Assembly (NCBI GenBank): GCA_012184525.1
Contig: WOFQ01000015.1
Coordinates: forward strand, 620,001-684,000
DNA: 64,000 nucleotides
Source: Xenoacremonium recifei
Lineage: Eukaryota > Ascomycota > Sordariomycetes > Hypocreales > Nectriaceae
Direction of reading: 5' to 3'
Both the position numbers and the translations under genes were made by a program. The notes beneath the pieces are model-generated. The model ran no database searches. It was given only the letters and a program-made list of their open reading frames with translations, and was not told the DNA's origin. Positions within the stretch are counted from its first letter, which is position 1; each line of letters opens with the position of its first letter. This document shows, piece after piece, positions 21,732-33,137 of the stretch.

Positions 21732-23536
21732 TCAAACCTCAAAATCAGTAATGTCAACCAACGGTTTATCTTCAGCTACCATCTCCATAGAATTGATTAC
21801 ACCGTTCATCTGGTCCCTCTTCTTGTTGCGCCTCTGCAAAAGAATTCGAAGAGCCGCAATGAGACCAAGCTGAATAGTGTTGCAGGCTATCAACGTCTTG
21901 CAGCCAGAGGGATATGCCGGAGCTTCACTGGCAACAAATGCATGTGGCCCAATGACATTCCCCACGCAGTAACCGAGGAACACGAAGGCACCTCCAGTTA
22001 CTCTCTTCGTATAGCCACTAAGGTTATAAGAGGGCATTTGGAGAACAAGTGTGAGTGTCGCACAATACGAAGACATCTGACCTATTAGTTATGCACTAAT
22101 CGTCCAAAGAGCCCAGGGTCTCACCATGTAATAGGCAAAGAGCAGACCAACTAAGTGCGACCGAGGAAGATACAAATCTAGGAAAGAGGCGAGGATCGAG
22201 GGAATTAGATACACAGCCATGACGATACATCTACAGTTCTTGAACCTAGATGCGCAATATGTGCCGGTAATAATAAATGTCGCAGTGAAGGCACCCTGAG
22301 GAATTCCAAGAGCTGTAGTCTTAAGGGCGCTGTCCACAAGACTTTTAATGATCAAGGCTCCAAACTGTACGCAATATCAGGTTAACATGGCCTTTTATCC
22401 GACACAAATGTTACTCACGCTTACGAAGCCCCCATTGACTGTTTCATTCAATACCATAATGAAAAAGCCAAGCCAGAGCTGAGGATCAAGAAAGGCCTCC
22501 CTGATCTGATACCATTTAATTCGATGGTTGTAAACTCCCTGACTGGAGTTAGCAGGATGATCTTCCAACTTGACGGACACAGGAGTCTGACAGTCTGATT
22601 TCGCCTTCCAATACCAATTACCATCAGCTTCTCTTCCATTGAGTAGTTCTTCGCCGTCAAGACATCATTAGGGAGTTTCCAAAGAAGAACAAATCCCCAG
22701 ACAAAGGTTAGGCCACCGCAGATGAGAAAGATGGCCCGGTAAACGTAAAACCCATTGATCTGGCCAATTCCATACATCAAAAGACTACCAAGAATTGCGC
22801 CAATCCCGTTACAGCAATAGAACAAGCCGGCTCTAAACGGCTGGGCTTGGCGATCATACCATGAACTGACAATCAGCATGAAGCAGGGAGTAATGGGAGC
22901 CTCGAGGCAGCCTAGCAGAAACCGACAAACAATTAATCCGGCATAGTTGGATGCGGCTGCTGTGGCCATCAAAACTGCCCCCCACACGATGCTGCCGTTG
23001 TCGTTAGCACTCTGCCTGATGCGGAGAAGTAATGCCAAGAACCCTCACACTACAAAAGAGCAATATCTTCCCACACGGAAGTGCTGAGCTAGGTAGCTGC
23101 CGGGATATTCCCAGAACATATAGCCTGTGAAGATGAGTCTAGGTCACCGTAGAATCAGGCATGTGGACCTACCGAAATAGAAGACGCTGCTAACCCAAGC
23201 ATATTGATTCCCCACAAGATGGGTCTCGTCTGCGAGGTTGAATACCGCTGCACTGCCAAGAGTTGTCTTGTCAATGAGTTGTAATCCGTAAGTCACCATG
23301 AGCAACGGGAGCAGATTCCAGTCAATCTTCTTGACCAACGCGGCCATCTTCACTTTGTCTGCAAGCAATACTTCGACTTCCGCCCAGGTATGGTCATTTT
23401 CACGGAGAAATAGCTCTGCTTCATCGAGTTTTTCAGCACCAATCTGAGCGATCTCGCCTTTCTGGATGTCCAAAGCGTCGAGAGCGTCAGGGCCATCAGC
23501 CCCGACATCTTTGGTCTCGATTTTATTGGACGACAT
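21732..23536 (-). CDS. MFS anion:cation symporter (allantoate permease-like), 514 aa
   Basis: Twelve-helix MFS transporter of the ACS/Dal5 type, importing organic anions such as allantoate, nicotinate or pantothenate-like compounds. Six exons: 23173-23536, 23049-23124, 22592-22991, 22419-22538, 22125-22364 and 21732-22076. Introns are 48-57 bp. Splicing yields the typical strings FYFGYMFWEYPGSYLAQ, VIVWGAVLMATAAASNYAGL, CRFLLGCLEAPITPCFMLIV, WYQIREAFLDPQLWL and FLGYCVGNVIGPHAF. The N terminus is long, acidic and cytosolic. A palindrome rich in CGG triplets lies about 300 bp upstream. Intact; substrate not determinable. Confidence 0.9.
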
Positions 23537-24369
23537 TACAACAACGACAAGAAACTATGCCAAGTGATACAAAGACTTGGCCTCCACAACGGAGGGGTAT
23601 TGGCTGGGGAGGGCACCAAGATATACCTAGGTACTAATCGGTGGGGCTACATATCAGGCCAAGCCTACACGTTCCCCGGGTATTGCTGCGACTAGTGAAC
23701 CAGCACGCAGCTTCACCTATGACTGATAAGGAGCGGAGCATAATCCTTCGCTTGTATAGCTTCAGCAATACCGGAAGTCCGACTCCGTATCCTAGCAATC
23801 GTTGCAAATCCACGACCTAGCTTTGAGGTGTGGTTATCTGCGCCGGAGTTCGGCGCAGTGAAAGAAGGTCCGAGCAGCTAAGCAACAGGTGATTCATCTC
23901 AGTCATTGACCAATAGAAGGCGTCTCGGGATGCAGAATTAGACAGCGAGAGCGGGGTAATAGCTGGCTAATCACAAATTGGGCTAGTAGTTGGGATCTAG
24001 TGTTGTGATTGTCAAGGAGGATGAGATAACACAGAGCTGCTACTCTATGGCAAGCTCGTGAGATTTGTGTACTGAGTATAGTTTTCGGACCGACAACTTG
24101 CATCGACGATATCTTCAGAGTTTCTGATATGTGGAAGCAGCTGAAGCTGTAGACACTACCATCAACTGCGTTCATTAAAGATAAGCCGTGGAGAAGGAAG
24201 CGCTTCTTGCGTGATCTAGTAAATCGCGCTTGTCCGATGTGACAACATTGGATTCGGTTCCAGATAAGTATCAAGGCTACTCGAAATATTGATCTGTCGC
24301 CCTGCCGAGATTCCTTCAATGGACATGTTTCCAGTGTGGTTGAGACGGCCATTTCAGGCATTGACGGAA
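23537..24369. other. Divergent promoter, symporter / carboxylesterase
   Basis: No supported gene. Contains the inverted repeat listed at 23838-23858. Long antisense frame 23903-24376 shows no domain. Confidence 0.45.
23838..23858. promoter_or_regulatory. Inverted repeat CTGCGCCG-N5-CGGCGCAG
   Basis: Perfect 8-bp arms around a 5-bp spacer (GAGTT). It contains CCG/CGG triplets of the kind bound by Zn2Cys6 dimers. It lies 302 bp upstream of the symporter start and about 510 bp upstream of the carboxylesterase start. The site is seen directly; its regulatory role is inference. Confidence 0.45.
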
Positions 24370-26415
24370 ATGGCACCTATAAGAATCCCAACTCAACTAT
24401 TACTGATATCTGCCTTCTGCTTCTTAAAAGCCACCTATGACAAGCTTCCGCAAGGTAGCGACTATGCCCAGAACCTTATTGTCGCAGTTGGCAACGGCTC
24501 ATTGGCTGGTGTATACTCGAGTCCCTATCGACAAGATCTTTTCCTTGGCGTCCCGTATGCACAAGCCCCTGTTGGAGAGAAACGGTTTCAGCCTCCAATA
24601 AGTTTAAACACATCTTGGAAAGGAGTGAGAGATGTAACCCACTACGGTCCTTCTGTGTGTCACAGTACCTACTTCTAACCCACTAACAAGAAACTGCTAA
24701 TCATGGACTGACAGTGTGTTGGCTATGGTGTAAGACTCGACTCCTTCTGTTGCTTCTAGTGATTGACATCCCATAATAGTCGGAATTGGCTGGATATCCT
24801 ACGTCGGAAGACTGTCTATCATTAAACATCGTACGGCCTCACCCGAGAGGGGACCAACCCCGAAAGAAACTACCAGTTGTTGTATGGATTCACGGGTGAG
24901 TTGACCCTGGATGTTTACAGTGTCTGCCAGCCAATAACAACCGAAGAGGCGGCTTCTTCACAGGAAGTAGCTCTTTGAAACAATACAACATGTCGAGACT
25001 CGTTCTTGCATCTGTGAACGAAGGGCATCCTATAATTGGGGTGTCTATAAACTATCGCCTCTCTGCTTTTGGATGGCTTTGGAGCAAAGATGTGAAAGAG
25101 AATAACGGAAGCGCGAACGTTGGATTCCTAGACCAAAGGCTCGCATTGCATTGGATTCAAGAAAATATCGCGCACTTTGGCGGTGACCCCTCAAGGGTTG
25201 TCATTTTTGGCGAGAGTGCCGGGGCTCAGTCTGTCGGGATGCATCTGATCGCGTATGGAGGTCGCGATGACGGACTCTTCTCCGGAGCTATCATGCAGTC
25301 TGGAAGCTGTCTCCAGCGGTGGCCACTCTGGGTTGCTCATCCTCCGTCTTATCGAGAGGAAGCATACCAAAATCTGACTGACGCAACGGGATGTACAAAT
25401 GCTGTAAGTCCTTTCAAGTGTCTGCAACATGCACCATTCAGCCAGCTCAACGCGGCTCTTAACGTTACCAATACTTGGATGCCCGGAACTGGGCTTGGTC
25501 CCTTCATCGCAACATACGATGGAGAGATAATCCAAGATTTTCCAAGCAAGCTGGTCCAACGCGGCGATTTTGTTAAGATCCCTATCTTGTATGGCACCAA
25601 TTCAGACGAAGGCACTGTCAATGGAAAGTTCGGAATCGACTCGGATCGCGATTTTCGACATGTTCTTGCTGAAGCAGGCCTCAATCAAACTAGCATCAAG
25701 ATATACGAGGCACTATATCCAACAAGCGAAACAATTGAAGTCCCTGCAACTTATCAAAAAGGCCTTCATAATCAACAAGGCAATGGAGAGTCCAGTGATC
25801 ATGGAATTAAATTAGGCCGGCAATGGAAACGCATTTCCGCATTTTACGGTGACGTTTCTCAGCATACTCCGCGACGAGTGATGGTCGATGCTTGGGCAAA
25901 ACATCGGGTTCCTTCATACAGCTATCGATTTGATATCAAGCCCGCAAATATTCCCGGATATCTTGGGGCAACTCACGGCGTTGAAATACCATTCGTATTC
26001 AACAATGTACATGGATGGGGTTTTAAGCTGAATCCTTTTGGGCCTGCCCATCATCCCTTGCACCAGGCATACATCGATGCGTCGAATCTCATGACGAAAA
26101 TGTGGATTTCCTTCACAAACAATTTGGATCCGAATGAACACAGCTGTAAGACTTCTCTGAGCCAACTGAGGCTGTTCGTTTTGCATGTCATTTGTCAATT
26201 GAGAGTATCGCTAACGAATCATCGAATGCCTCTTAGTACTATATCACCCCGAGTGGCCCTTGTATAAACCGGACAATGACAAGATTGGAAGTAATTTTGT
26301 CTTCGCCGTGGATGCGAATACATCCAGCTTCTCCCCATATATCGAAAGTGATGTTTGGAGAAATGCTAGCATTGATTATATAAACCAGAATGCAGTCCAA
26401 CACTGGTACCGTTAG
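24370..26415 (+). CDS. Secreted type-B carboxylesterase, about 597 aa
   Basis: Alpha/beta-hydrolase, carboxylesterase type-B. The ATG at 24370 gives a good signal peptide (PIRIPTQLLLISAFCFLKA); an in-frame ATG at 24319 would add 17 residues and weaken it. Five exons: to 24654, then 24715-24729 (15 nt only), 24780-24895, 24947-26145 and 26237-26415. The tiny exon supplies CVGYG, completing the expected YGPSCVGYGSE. Motifs: FLGVPYAQAPVGEKRF, SEDCLSLNI, WIHGGGFFTGSS, INYRLSAFGWLW, nucleophile FGESAGA, acid residue in GTNSDEG, and His in ATHGVEIPFVF. The triad is complete, and there are several N-glycosylation sequons. Unlike the esterase at 4.5-6.2 kb it has the canonical GESAG. Intact. Confidence 0.9.
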
Positions 26416-27825
26416 ATTTGAAGATCTAAGGGCCACGACGAGCCACAATAGAATATGTCTGTGGGCTAATTTTAGCCTGTCTACCCGAAATTGTTGGCAT
26501 TGTGGCGAGTGGATTGCTATGATCTTCCTCGATTTTCGTACGAGTTTGCGGGCCTCGAGTACTATTTTAGTGAAGATACCTGGGTGTTGCATGGCTGTGC
26601 GTGGATTAGTCAGTGATTGAACCTTGTGATAATAGAGTCATATTTGAAGTCAATTCCGTAATCTTGCATTATTTTTATTGTTTTGTCTTGGCCGCTGCAA
26701 GCGAAGTGCAGATTGGCGGTCATGCGCAATAGCGACTTAGCAAGTATAACAGCTCTTGACTCGAGATGGTGATGATCTATACCCGAAAAGAGAGATATTT
26801 ACCTAAAAGCCGGTGGTAATCGTCTGCTTCCTCCTACTCTTTAGTGATAAATCACGATTGGATCTTTCGCCTACTGGAACATGAAATATGTTTCCATTGG
26901 TGGGAATAGTCGGTTCACATCCCTCGGTGATCACACCAACTAGTCGATGTAACAACACTCTGCAGGAGCTAGACGCCCGAATCAAGCGAGGTTTCATACT
27001 TTGTATTAGGAAGATAGCGATGACAACGGACCCCGACCTCCGCTTCTTTCTCAAGATCGGCATCATCGAGGGATGGACACCCTTACTCAGACCTATTTGC
27101 AGCAGTGGCTCCCAGAAATGTTTGTAGTCTAATGAACCCTCCACAACGCAACCCAGTTTTATATTCCTGATGGAAACGATTTTAGGGACTTTTGGCCGCT
27201 AGATTTATTTGAGAAATAAGCCTGATAACCTCAATTAACCGGCTCAAGATCCTGGATCTCTAGGCAGCAGTATAAAATAACCTTGGAATTGAGAGAAACA
27301 AGAATTGGAAGAAACAGCTGTCTTGCGCATCTTTTGGGACTTTCGTTTTTACTTGTGGAATTTTTCCTATTATGCCCGTAGGAAGACGTAGGAACAGGAC
27401 TTAGTCAGTACTCCGCCTCTGTAACCGGCTAAGTCTACACACAACAGCCCTTCTGCCATCTCCGGGATAATCGAATGTTACATATGTAGAACTCCAACAG
27501 CTGATGCCTAGAAGTCACGAAGCAACTTCCTAATGTGGTCAGGAAACTTAATCTAGTGAGATTCTGGTATCAAGATTAATGACAATGATGAATGATGTTG
27601 TCTGTCGTCCGAGGGCACTGAGAGCTTTAGGATCATAAGTTATAAAAGCTCAAAGAACCCGAAAGGAAATCAAATTCTTCTACTCATCCTCATACACCAT
27701 TAAAACAGAAGCTTTAAAGCAAGCAGACAATATACATTTCCTACATACCTACCAATCACAGGTCAGTCCCAGAGAACAAGGCTAAGGCAGACCTTCTAAA
27801 GACCTGCAACAGAAACCTGTTGAAG
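26416..27825. other. Intergenic 1.4 kb
   Basis: No gene recognised. A TATA element (TATAAAA, 27641-27647) and an A/C-rich leader precede the small secreted protein gene. Confidence 0.45.
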
Positions 27826-28032
27826 ATGAAGAGTACCATCATTGCTCTACTGTGCGCTGCCACAACTTTCGCAGCCCCCACTGCACAGCCTGTGGCTGCG
27901 CTTGAGGACCCTCCTCTCAATGTACTGAGTGAGCGTTCATGCGAGTGTAGTCTTAGCATTCCTTCTGTAATGATCTGCTGCGACACCATTGGAACTGTCG
28001 GGACTTGCTATCCTGTTGCAGAATGCGATTAA
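27826..28032 (+). CDS. Small secreted cysteine-rich protein, 68 aa
   Basis: Single-exon small open frame. Residues 1-17 form a signal peptide (KSTIIALLCAATTFAA). After a short acidic/proline-rich segment the C-terminal 30 residues hold six Cys at 39, 41, 51, 52, 61 and 67 (spacing C-x-C-x9-CC-x8-C-x5-C), consistent with three disulfides. It is not a hydrophobin, which needs eight Cys with two CC pairs, and I recognise no family. A TATA box and an A/C-rich leader upstream support a real gene. Candidate effector, antimicrobial or surface peptide by type; function unknown. Confidence 0.7.
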   Translation: MKSTIIALLCAATTFAAPTAQPVAALEDPPLNVLSERSCECSLSIPSVMICCDTIGTVGTCYPVAECD

Positions 28033-28477
28033 GTATTGGGCTTATAAGAACAACCGAGCAGTTGGAATGGAGAGTAGTACGGGTCTTGAGTTGCATTCGA
28101 CGAACCTTCTAATGCTTCCGGACTTTCAGCAGTTACTGAAGTACGAAACTAATCAGTTCTCCGATATGTAAATAGTCCACGACCAGCATAGAAGCCCCCT
28201 TTGCTCTTTAAGTTGGAGGCAACAGTGATAATTAGACTAGGACTCTATTGAATAAATGATGAGTTCCAAATAGCTCTACTACTTTGTGAAATCATCCGTG
28301 CCTTAGTGAGCAAGGTCAAAATCTCCCCTCTCCATGGTTCCTAGAACAGTTTGCAAAGATTGGGGGCTCAATAATAGACTTCATTGGCTCCGGGCCATAA
28401 TCGTGTCACAAGTCAGAGTTTGAGATGACAAGGAAGCAATGCTACTAGAACTGAGAAGATAACGTTAATCTATCTAG
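28033..28477. other. Intergenic, convergent 3' ends
   Basis: No supported feature. Confidence 0.45.
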
Positions 28478-29956
28478 CTATGCATGGTACCCGTTGACGC
28501 CTTTCCTCTTCCCTTCTCCATTCATCTCGACGCTACTGCTCTTTGTAACGCGTATCATGTTGTCAACCATTAGTTGACTTGATCCAAAATACTTTGTGGG
28601 ATCGCAAAGCTCTTCCAGCCTCTTTTCTTCCAGCTGAGTTGTTACTTCTTGACGGACCTTCAGGCAGTCTAACAACAACTTTCCTGTTTCGATGGACTCC
28701 TTACAGGCACTGTAGACGATGTCGTGAGCCGGCTGTCGTCCAGTATATGTTGCAAGCGCCATCATAACGGCCTCACCGACAATCAGACCGTTAGTGGACA
28801 GAAGGTTTCTTTTCATCGCAGCCGTGTTCACAACTAGGCCTCCCATCGCAAAACATGTTTGATGTAAAGCACCGGCGGCGAGGACGAATGCTTCAGGGAG
28901 TGCGACCCATTCCAAATGCCACGGACCAGATGCACGTTCAAAGTCGACTACCATGGCATCCAGGCCCAGTGAAGCGTTGGAGCGAAGGAGCTTCGAAGCT
29001 GCATAGATGACTTCGCTGGATATCGGGTTTCGTTTCTGCGGCATTGTTGAGGAGGCTCCTCGATGTGGCACGAAAGGCTCCGAAACTTCGCCGAGCTCAT
29101 TCGACGACATACATATCAAGTCATAGGCAATCTTGCCCAGCGAACCTCCAACTAGGCCCAGAAAGTTTAACACTTCGGCAATATTGTCTCTTGCAGCGTG
29201 CCAAGTGATGAGTGGATCCTGAAGCTTTAACTCCTGAGCGAGGTTTGCACGTACTTTCAAACCGGTGCTGTCAGAACCAAGAGAGGCTAGTGTCCCTGCT
29301 GCGCCGCCGAATTGCACAAGGAGACATCGGTGCTCAATCTCTTCCAGTCTTTGAAGATGCCTCAGAATACTCGATAAGTAGACAGCGCATTTGTACCCAA
29401 AGGTGCAAGGAAGGGCGTGTTGTAGGTGTGTTCGGCCTGCCATAGGAGTGTCTCGGTACTTGACGGAGAGTGACTGGAGAATCGAGGAAAGTTCTTTCAA
29501 TTGTGACTTGATGATGAAAAGACCATCTCGAATTTGCAGAACGGAAGCATCGTCCATAATGTCTTGAGTGGTGGCTCCCCAGTGAATGTACTTAGCAAAC
29601 TCTGGTGGCACTTGAGCCACGAGTTGTTCGACCAGCGGCAAGACTGGATAGCCCACGATGTCCGTATCTCTAGACAATTTTTCCATGCTTTCCGAGGTCA
29701 ATGATTAGTTGGTGAACAGGAATTAAGCGTCAGCCATACTTCGAAGTACTCACTCAATTTCGACATTAGCAACAGCTTCGGTAAGTAGGTCGCCTACTTT
29801 TAGTGGAATGACCCCGGCCTTGGATTCTGCTCTGGCTAGAGCAGCCTCCACGTCAACCATGTATTTCACGTAACTGGTATCAGAAAAGACATTTCGCATA
29901 TTCTGTGTTCCGAAAAGATTCTTGAACACACGGGAATCTAGCGCCGACACTGCCAT
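28478..29956 (-). CDS. Fumarase/aspartase-superfamily lyase (PurB/CMLE-like), 470 aa
   Basis: Two exons, 29754-29956 and 28478-29687, with a 66-bp intron; splicing gives ANVEIDMEKLSRDTDIVGYPVLPLVEQL. The superfamily signature GASSTMPQKRNP is intact, as are IHWGATTQDIMDD and GRTHLQHALPCTFG (the His region). Proteins of this layout (about 450 aa, start FKNLFGTQNMRNVFSD) are annotated as adenylosuccinate lyase or 3-carboxy-cis,cis-muconate cycloisomerase. The housekeeping PurB is usually longer and not clustered, so a catabolic lyase or cycloisomerase is more likely. It is divergent from a Zn2Cys6 regulator across a short promoter with two CGGAATA palindromes, suggesting it is a target of that regulator. 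Confidence 0.88.
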
Positions 29957-30106
29957 GTTGATGTTTTATGATATCAGTCTTAGATGACTAAATTGTTGCA
30001 GTCCTTTTCTAGGCCACGCAATTCATTTATTAAGGACTCAGAAGGTTGAGCATTACGTTTACAAATCTGGAAAAAAGTCTCACTGAGCTCCCCTTGAGGA
30101 ATGAAG

Positions 30107-30176
30107 CGGAATACGCATCTATTCCGGGGGCAACTCGGCTTTGCCAATAGGATGTTCCGGAATAGCCCTTATTCCG
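30107..30176. promoter_or_regulatory. Two CGGAATA...TATTCCG inverted repeats in a divergent promoter
   Basis: Site 1 at 30107-30126 is CGGAATA-N6-TATTCCG; site 2 at 30158-30176 is CGGAATA-N5-TATTCCG. Both have perfect 7-bp arms. They lie 118-187 bp upstream of the regulator ATG (30294) and 151-220 bp upstream of the lyase ATG (29956). Inverted CGG triplets are the usual half-sites of Zn2Cys6 dimers. The same arms recur upstream of the sugar transporter. Binding by the neighbouring regulator is inference. Confidence 0.6.
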
Positions 30177-30293
30177 CGGCCCGCTTTGCGAGGCACCGCA
30201 TCTCGCAGTCCCTCTTCCGTTACAATTCCACAAGCGACCCGCTCAACGTTTTCGATGTGACAAACAAGCCCCAGGGGATTGCTCTTATCCCGG

Positions 30294-32685
30294 ATGGCCT
30301 CGCCTCTGTCTCCTCCGGCTCAGAACATTGGTCAAGTCTGGTAAGTCAACAGTGATACTTCGCTATGCTGATAAAGAAATTGTGCGCGGCTGACTCATTC
30401 ATTATAGTGACCGTTGCCGAGCGTATGTACCCGAATCCATTTGTTCCATTTGAATGACCGGTCTCACGAGACCATTGCACAGGAAGAAGATCAAGTGCAA
30501 TGGCGCAACGCCATCGGTGAGTTTACACGAGTTCACGTCTCAATTCCTCTCCCATCTTCTTGGCGTGGTCTTGCTTCCCACCGAGCTTTCGAAATGTTTG
30601 CGGCCGATATGTTGACAGCCATTAGTGCGGGAACTGTACGTCCGCCGGCGCAGCTTGTGTTGTTTCCGCAAAATTGCGACGAAAGTCCAAGCCTCGAGGC
30701 TTCCAGGCAATCAGCGCAGAAGAAGGCCGACTTCGGGCGGAGAACGAAGCGCTCAAAACAACTTTACGATCTGAACGCAATCTAAACGAATCACTTCAGC
30801 GCCGAATAGAGGAGCTCTCGCATCCCTCACCCTCAACTCAAAAACCTTCCACGTACCCTCCGCCTAGCCACTTGATCGGACATCAACCACAAAAGTTGAA
30901 GACGGATAAATCAGGTCCCGTAGTGAAACACATGGGACGTCTGTTGCTCGACAATGAAGGCTTAGAAAGATTTGCAGGCTCAACAACGGGCGTTCATTTC
31001 ATTTACTCTGTGCAGCAACTTCTACAAAAACGCGGGCTGGTCACGGACGGGTTTCCAGAAAGCTGCTATCGGCTATATCTCTTCCCGCCTGTTCAAAACC
31101 TAGTAGTACAGTTACCTTGCTGGTTTCGTGGAGATGATGACAACCAAGGTCTCTTTGGCCACCTCAAGATTGCATTCGATCGTCCGATCGTATTTTACAC
31201 CCGACAAATTTCCAACTTCAACCAATCATGGTATTCTCTTTGCCCTCTGGTAATCGAATCGGATCTTATTAGGAGCATAATAGAGGCGCAGCAGTTTCTA
31301 AGACAAGGCCAATCTCCAAATAGCATGAGTTCTTGCTTGCAGATGTTGGTAATCATCCTGATCAACGCAGCAACATCAGCCATTAACCTCTTCGAAGCGG
31401 ACGAGATGGCTGGATATACTAAGCTCATTTTTGCAATGATACCCCATCTAGTAACAAAAGGTGACACTGCTAGCTTGGAGGGCTTGGCCTTGGTTTCGAT
31501 GTACCTCCTTGTTACTGGAGAGACGCTGCAGCTATCGCACATTAACGGTGTTCTGGTCCGAAATGCCCAGAATCTTGGGCTTCATCGTCATTCACGGCGA
31601 TTTAAATTTAGTCCCGGCCAAACTGAGATCCGGAAAAGACTATGGTGGTATATATATATCTTTGACAAGTAAGCCGTTCCATCTAACTTGGCAATCCCAT
31701 CTGCTGACACGTAGCAAGAATGACATCTATCCGCCTCGGTCTACCGCAGTTAATTCAGGATATGGACGTTGATACAGACTACCCTATTGACTGCGAACTC
31801 GAGGAAGTTGACAGCCCGCATATCACATTCCCTCTCCCCGGAGAAACAACTCGCACTCTAGAGTTCGTCGCCACGATTCAACTTACCCAAATACTGGCGG
31901 AAACATTGAAGCTTTTGTATACAACCACACGCCGTCGTCAGGGACTTGAAAAGATCGCAAAGTTGCATCAGGACCTCTTGAGCTGGCGCCATCAGTTTCA
32001 GGCGGAGGGCGATGAAGTCGGCGTCGAGATTTCGAGCAAAGCACCGTCTCGCATTTACCTCGACATCCTGGACAATTTTACGATGATCCTCATCCATCGC
32101 CCCGGATTGACTTTTGAACTGCAAACGCGAGGCTTCGTGGAAAGCCTTTCAGAATGCGTACAAGCTTGCTCCAAGCTCATCACAATACTTTCCTCCTTGG
32201 ATGAGAAGAACGAGATCTTAAGAATCGCACCATTGGGACCCAGTGCATTGTTTCAATGCGGTTTAATGCATATTTTCGACCATGCCATAGCATCCGAGTA
32301 TGAATGTCAACGGGATTCTCTTCCGCTGGAAAACAGGAGGGACTTAATTCAGCGCGCAGCTGAGGCACTTTTGCAAATTTCCGGAACCAACTCAGCCACC
32401 GCTCAGGTAGAGTCTTCGCATAGTTTCGTGAATGCCTCGTCTGAAGCGAGCCAGCTCTTGCGAAGTCTGGACCGCTTAGTACTAAACTCTCCGGCTGAGC
32501 TGACGAATTCGTTGGATACGGAGCATCTAGGGTTCCCTGCCGAGTTTACTAACATCGCTGAAGGGGACCTTGCTCCGGACTTTGGATCCATGAACGTTGC
32601 TACAGATCTGGGATCCCTTGAAAACCTGAACTACTTTAATTTCATGTACACAACACCGGATAATCCTTTTGGGGATATCTTCTGA
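30294..32685 (+). CDS. Zn2Cys6 transcription factor with fungal_trans domain, 701 aa; zinc cluster split over four exons
   Basis: Exons: 30294-30340, 30408-30422 (15 nt), 30483-30516, 30626-31668 and 31719-32685. Spliced, the N terminus holds C16-x2-C19-x6-C26-x6-C33-x2-C36-x6-C43 (CDRCRAKKIKC, then CGNCTSAGAAC), a canonical binuclear cluster. A basic linker (LRRKSKPRG) and a short coiled coil (RLRAENEALKTTLRSERNLNESLQRR) for dimerisation follow. The middle-homology region contains RNAQNLGLHRH and RKRLWWYIYIFDK, then SIRLGLPQ after the last intron. The sum of exons is an exact 702 codons. It would bind CGG triplets as a dimer. The neighbouring lyase, the sugar transporter and its own promoter are the obvious targets, given the shared palindromes. 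Confidence 0.88.
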
Positions 32686-33137
32686 ATCGAGCAGACGATT
32701 GGATCGAAGATAATGAATAAGCATGCTGAATTTGTCATTCGCAGAACCGAGGTCGCCGTGATGTTTAAACTCTTCTTAGACTTGACTCGTGTATTTCCAC
32801 CCATAATATACTCTTGCTTTTAAACCCGCGAACGTTCCCGGGTTCCTGAACCGGACCCTTCTGCTTAGCTTCGGAATAAGAGACTATACCGAGACTATTC
32901 CGGGCTGATTGGAAATGGTCCAAATTTCTTTCGACCCGACATCACGGGGTCTGGGGTCTGGGGTACGGGGTTACCAAGCCAAAATTCTCATTCATTCCTC
33001 ATGTTGCATCTATAAATATTCCACTGATGACCGACTTTGTGGTTTTCTTCTGACCCTGGTAGCCGTAACTGGGCGATCTGCACTCTCCCAACTCCACGAC
33101 GCAGCCTGGTGCTTTTGCTCTTCTCTATCGATCGATC
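32686..33137. other. Promoter of the sugar transporter
   Basis: Contains the CGGAATA/TATTCCG pair (listed separately) and a TATA-like element TATAAATA at about 33011. No gene. Confidence 0.5.
32872..32902. promoter_or_regulatory. CGGAATA-N17-TATTCCG inverted repeat
   Basis: The same 7-bp arms as at 30107-30176 but with a 17-bp spacer, which itself holds a near-copy of the right half (GACTATACCG beside GACTATTCCG). It lies 236-266 bp upstream of the sugar transporter ATG. Likely the same regulator acts here; inference. Confidence 0.5.

Noticed and set aside
30101..30355. 84-codon frame overlapping the regulator promoter
   Set aside because: Its start lies within 6 bp of the CGGAATA palindromes and its frame differs from the zinc-cluster exon; the ATG at 30294 in another frame gives the intact domain.
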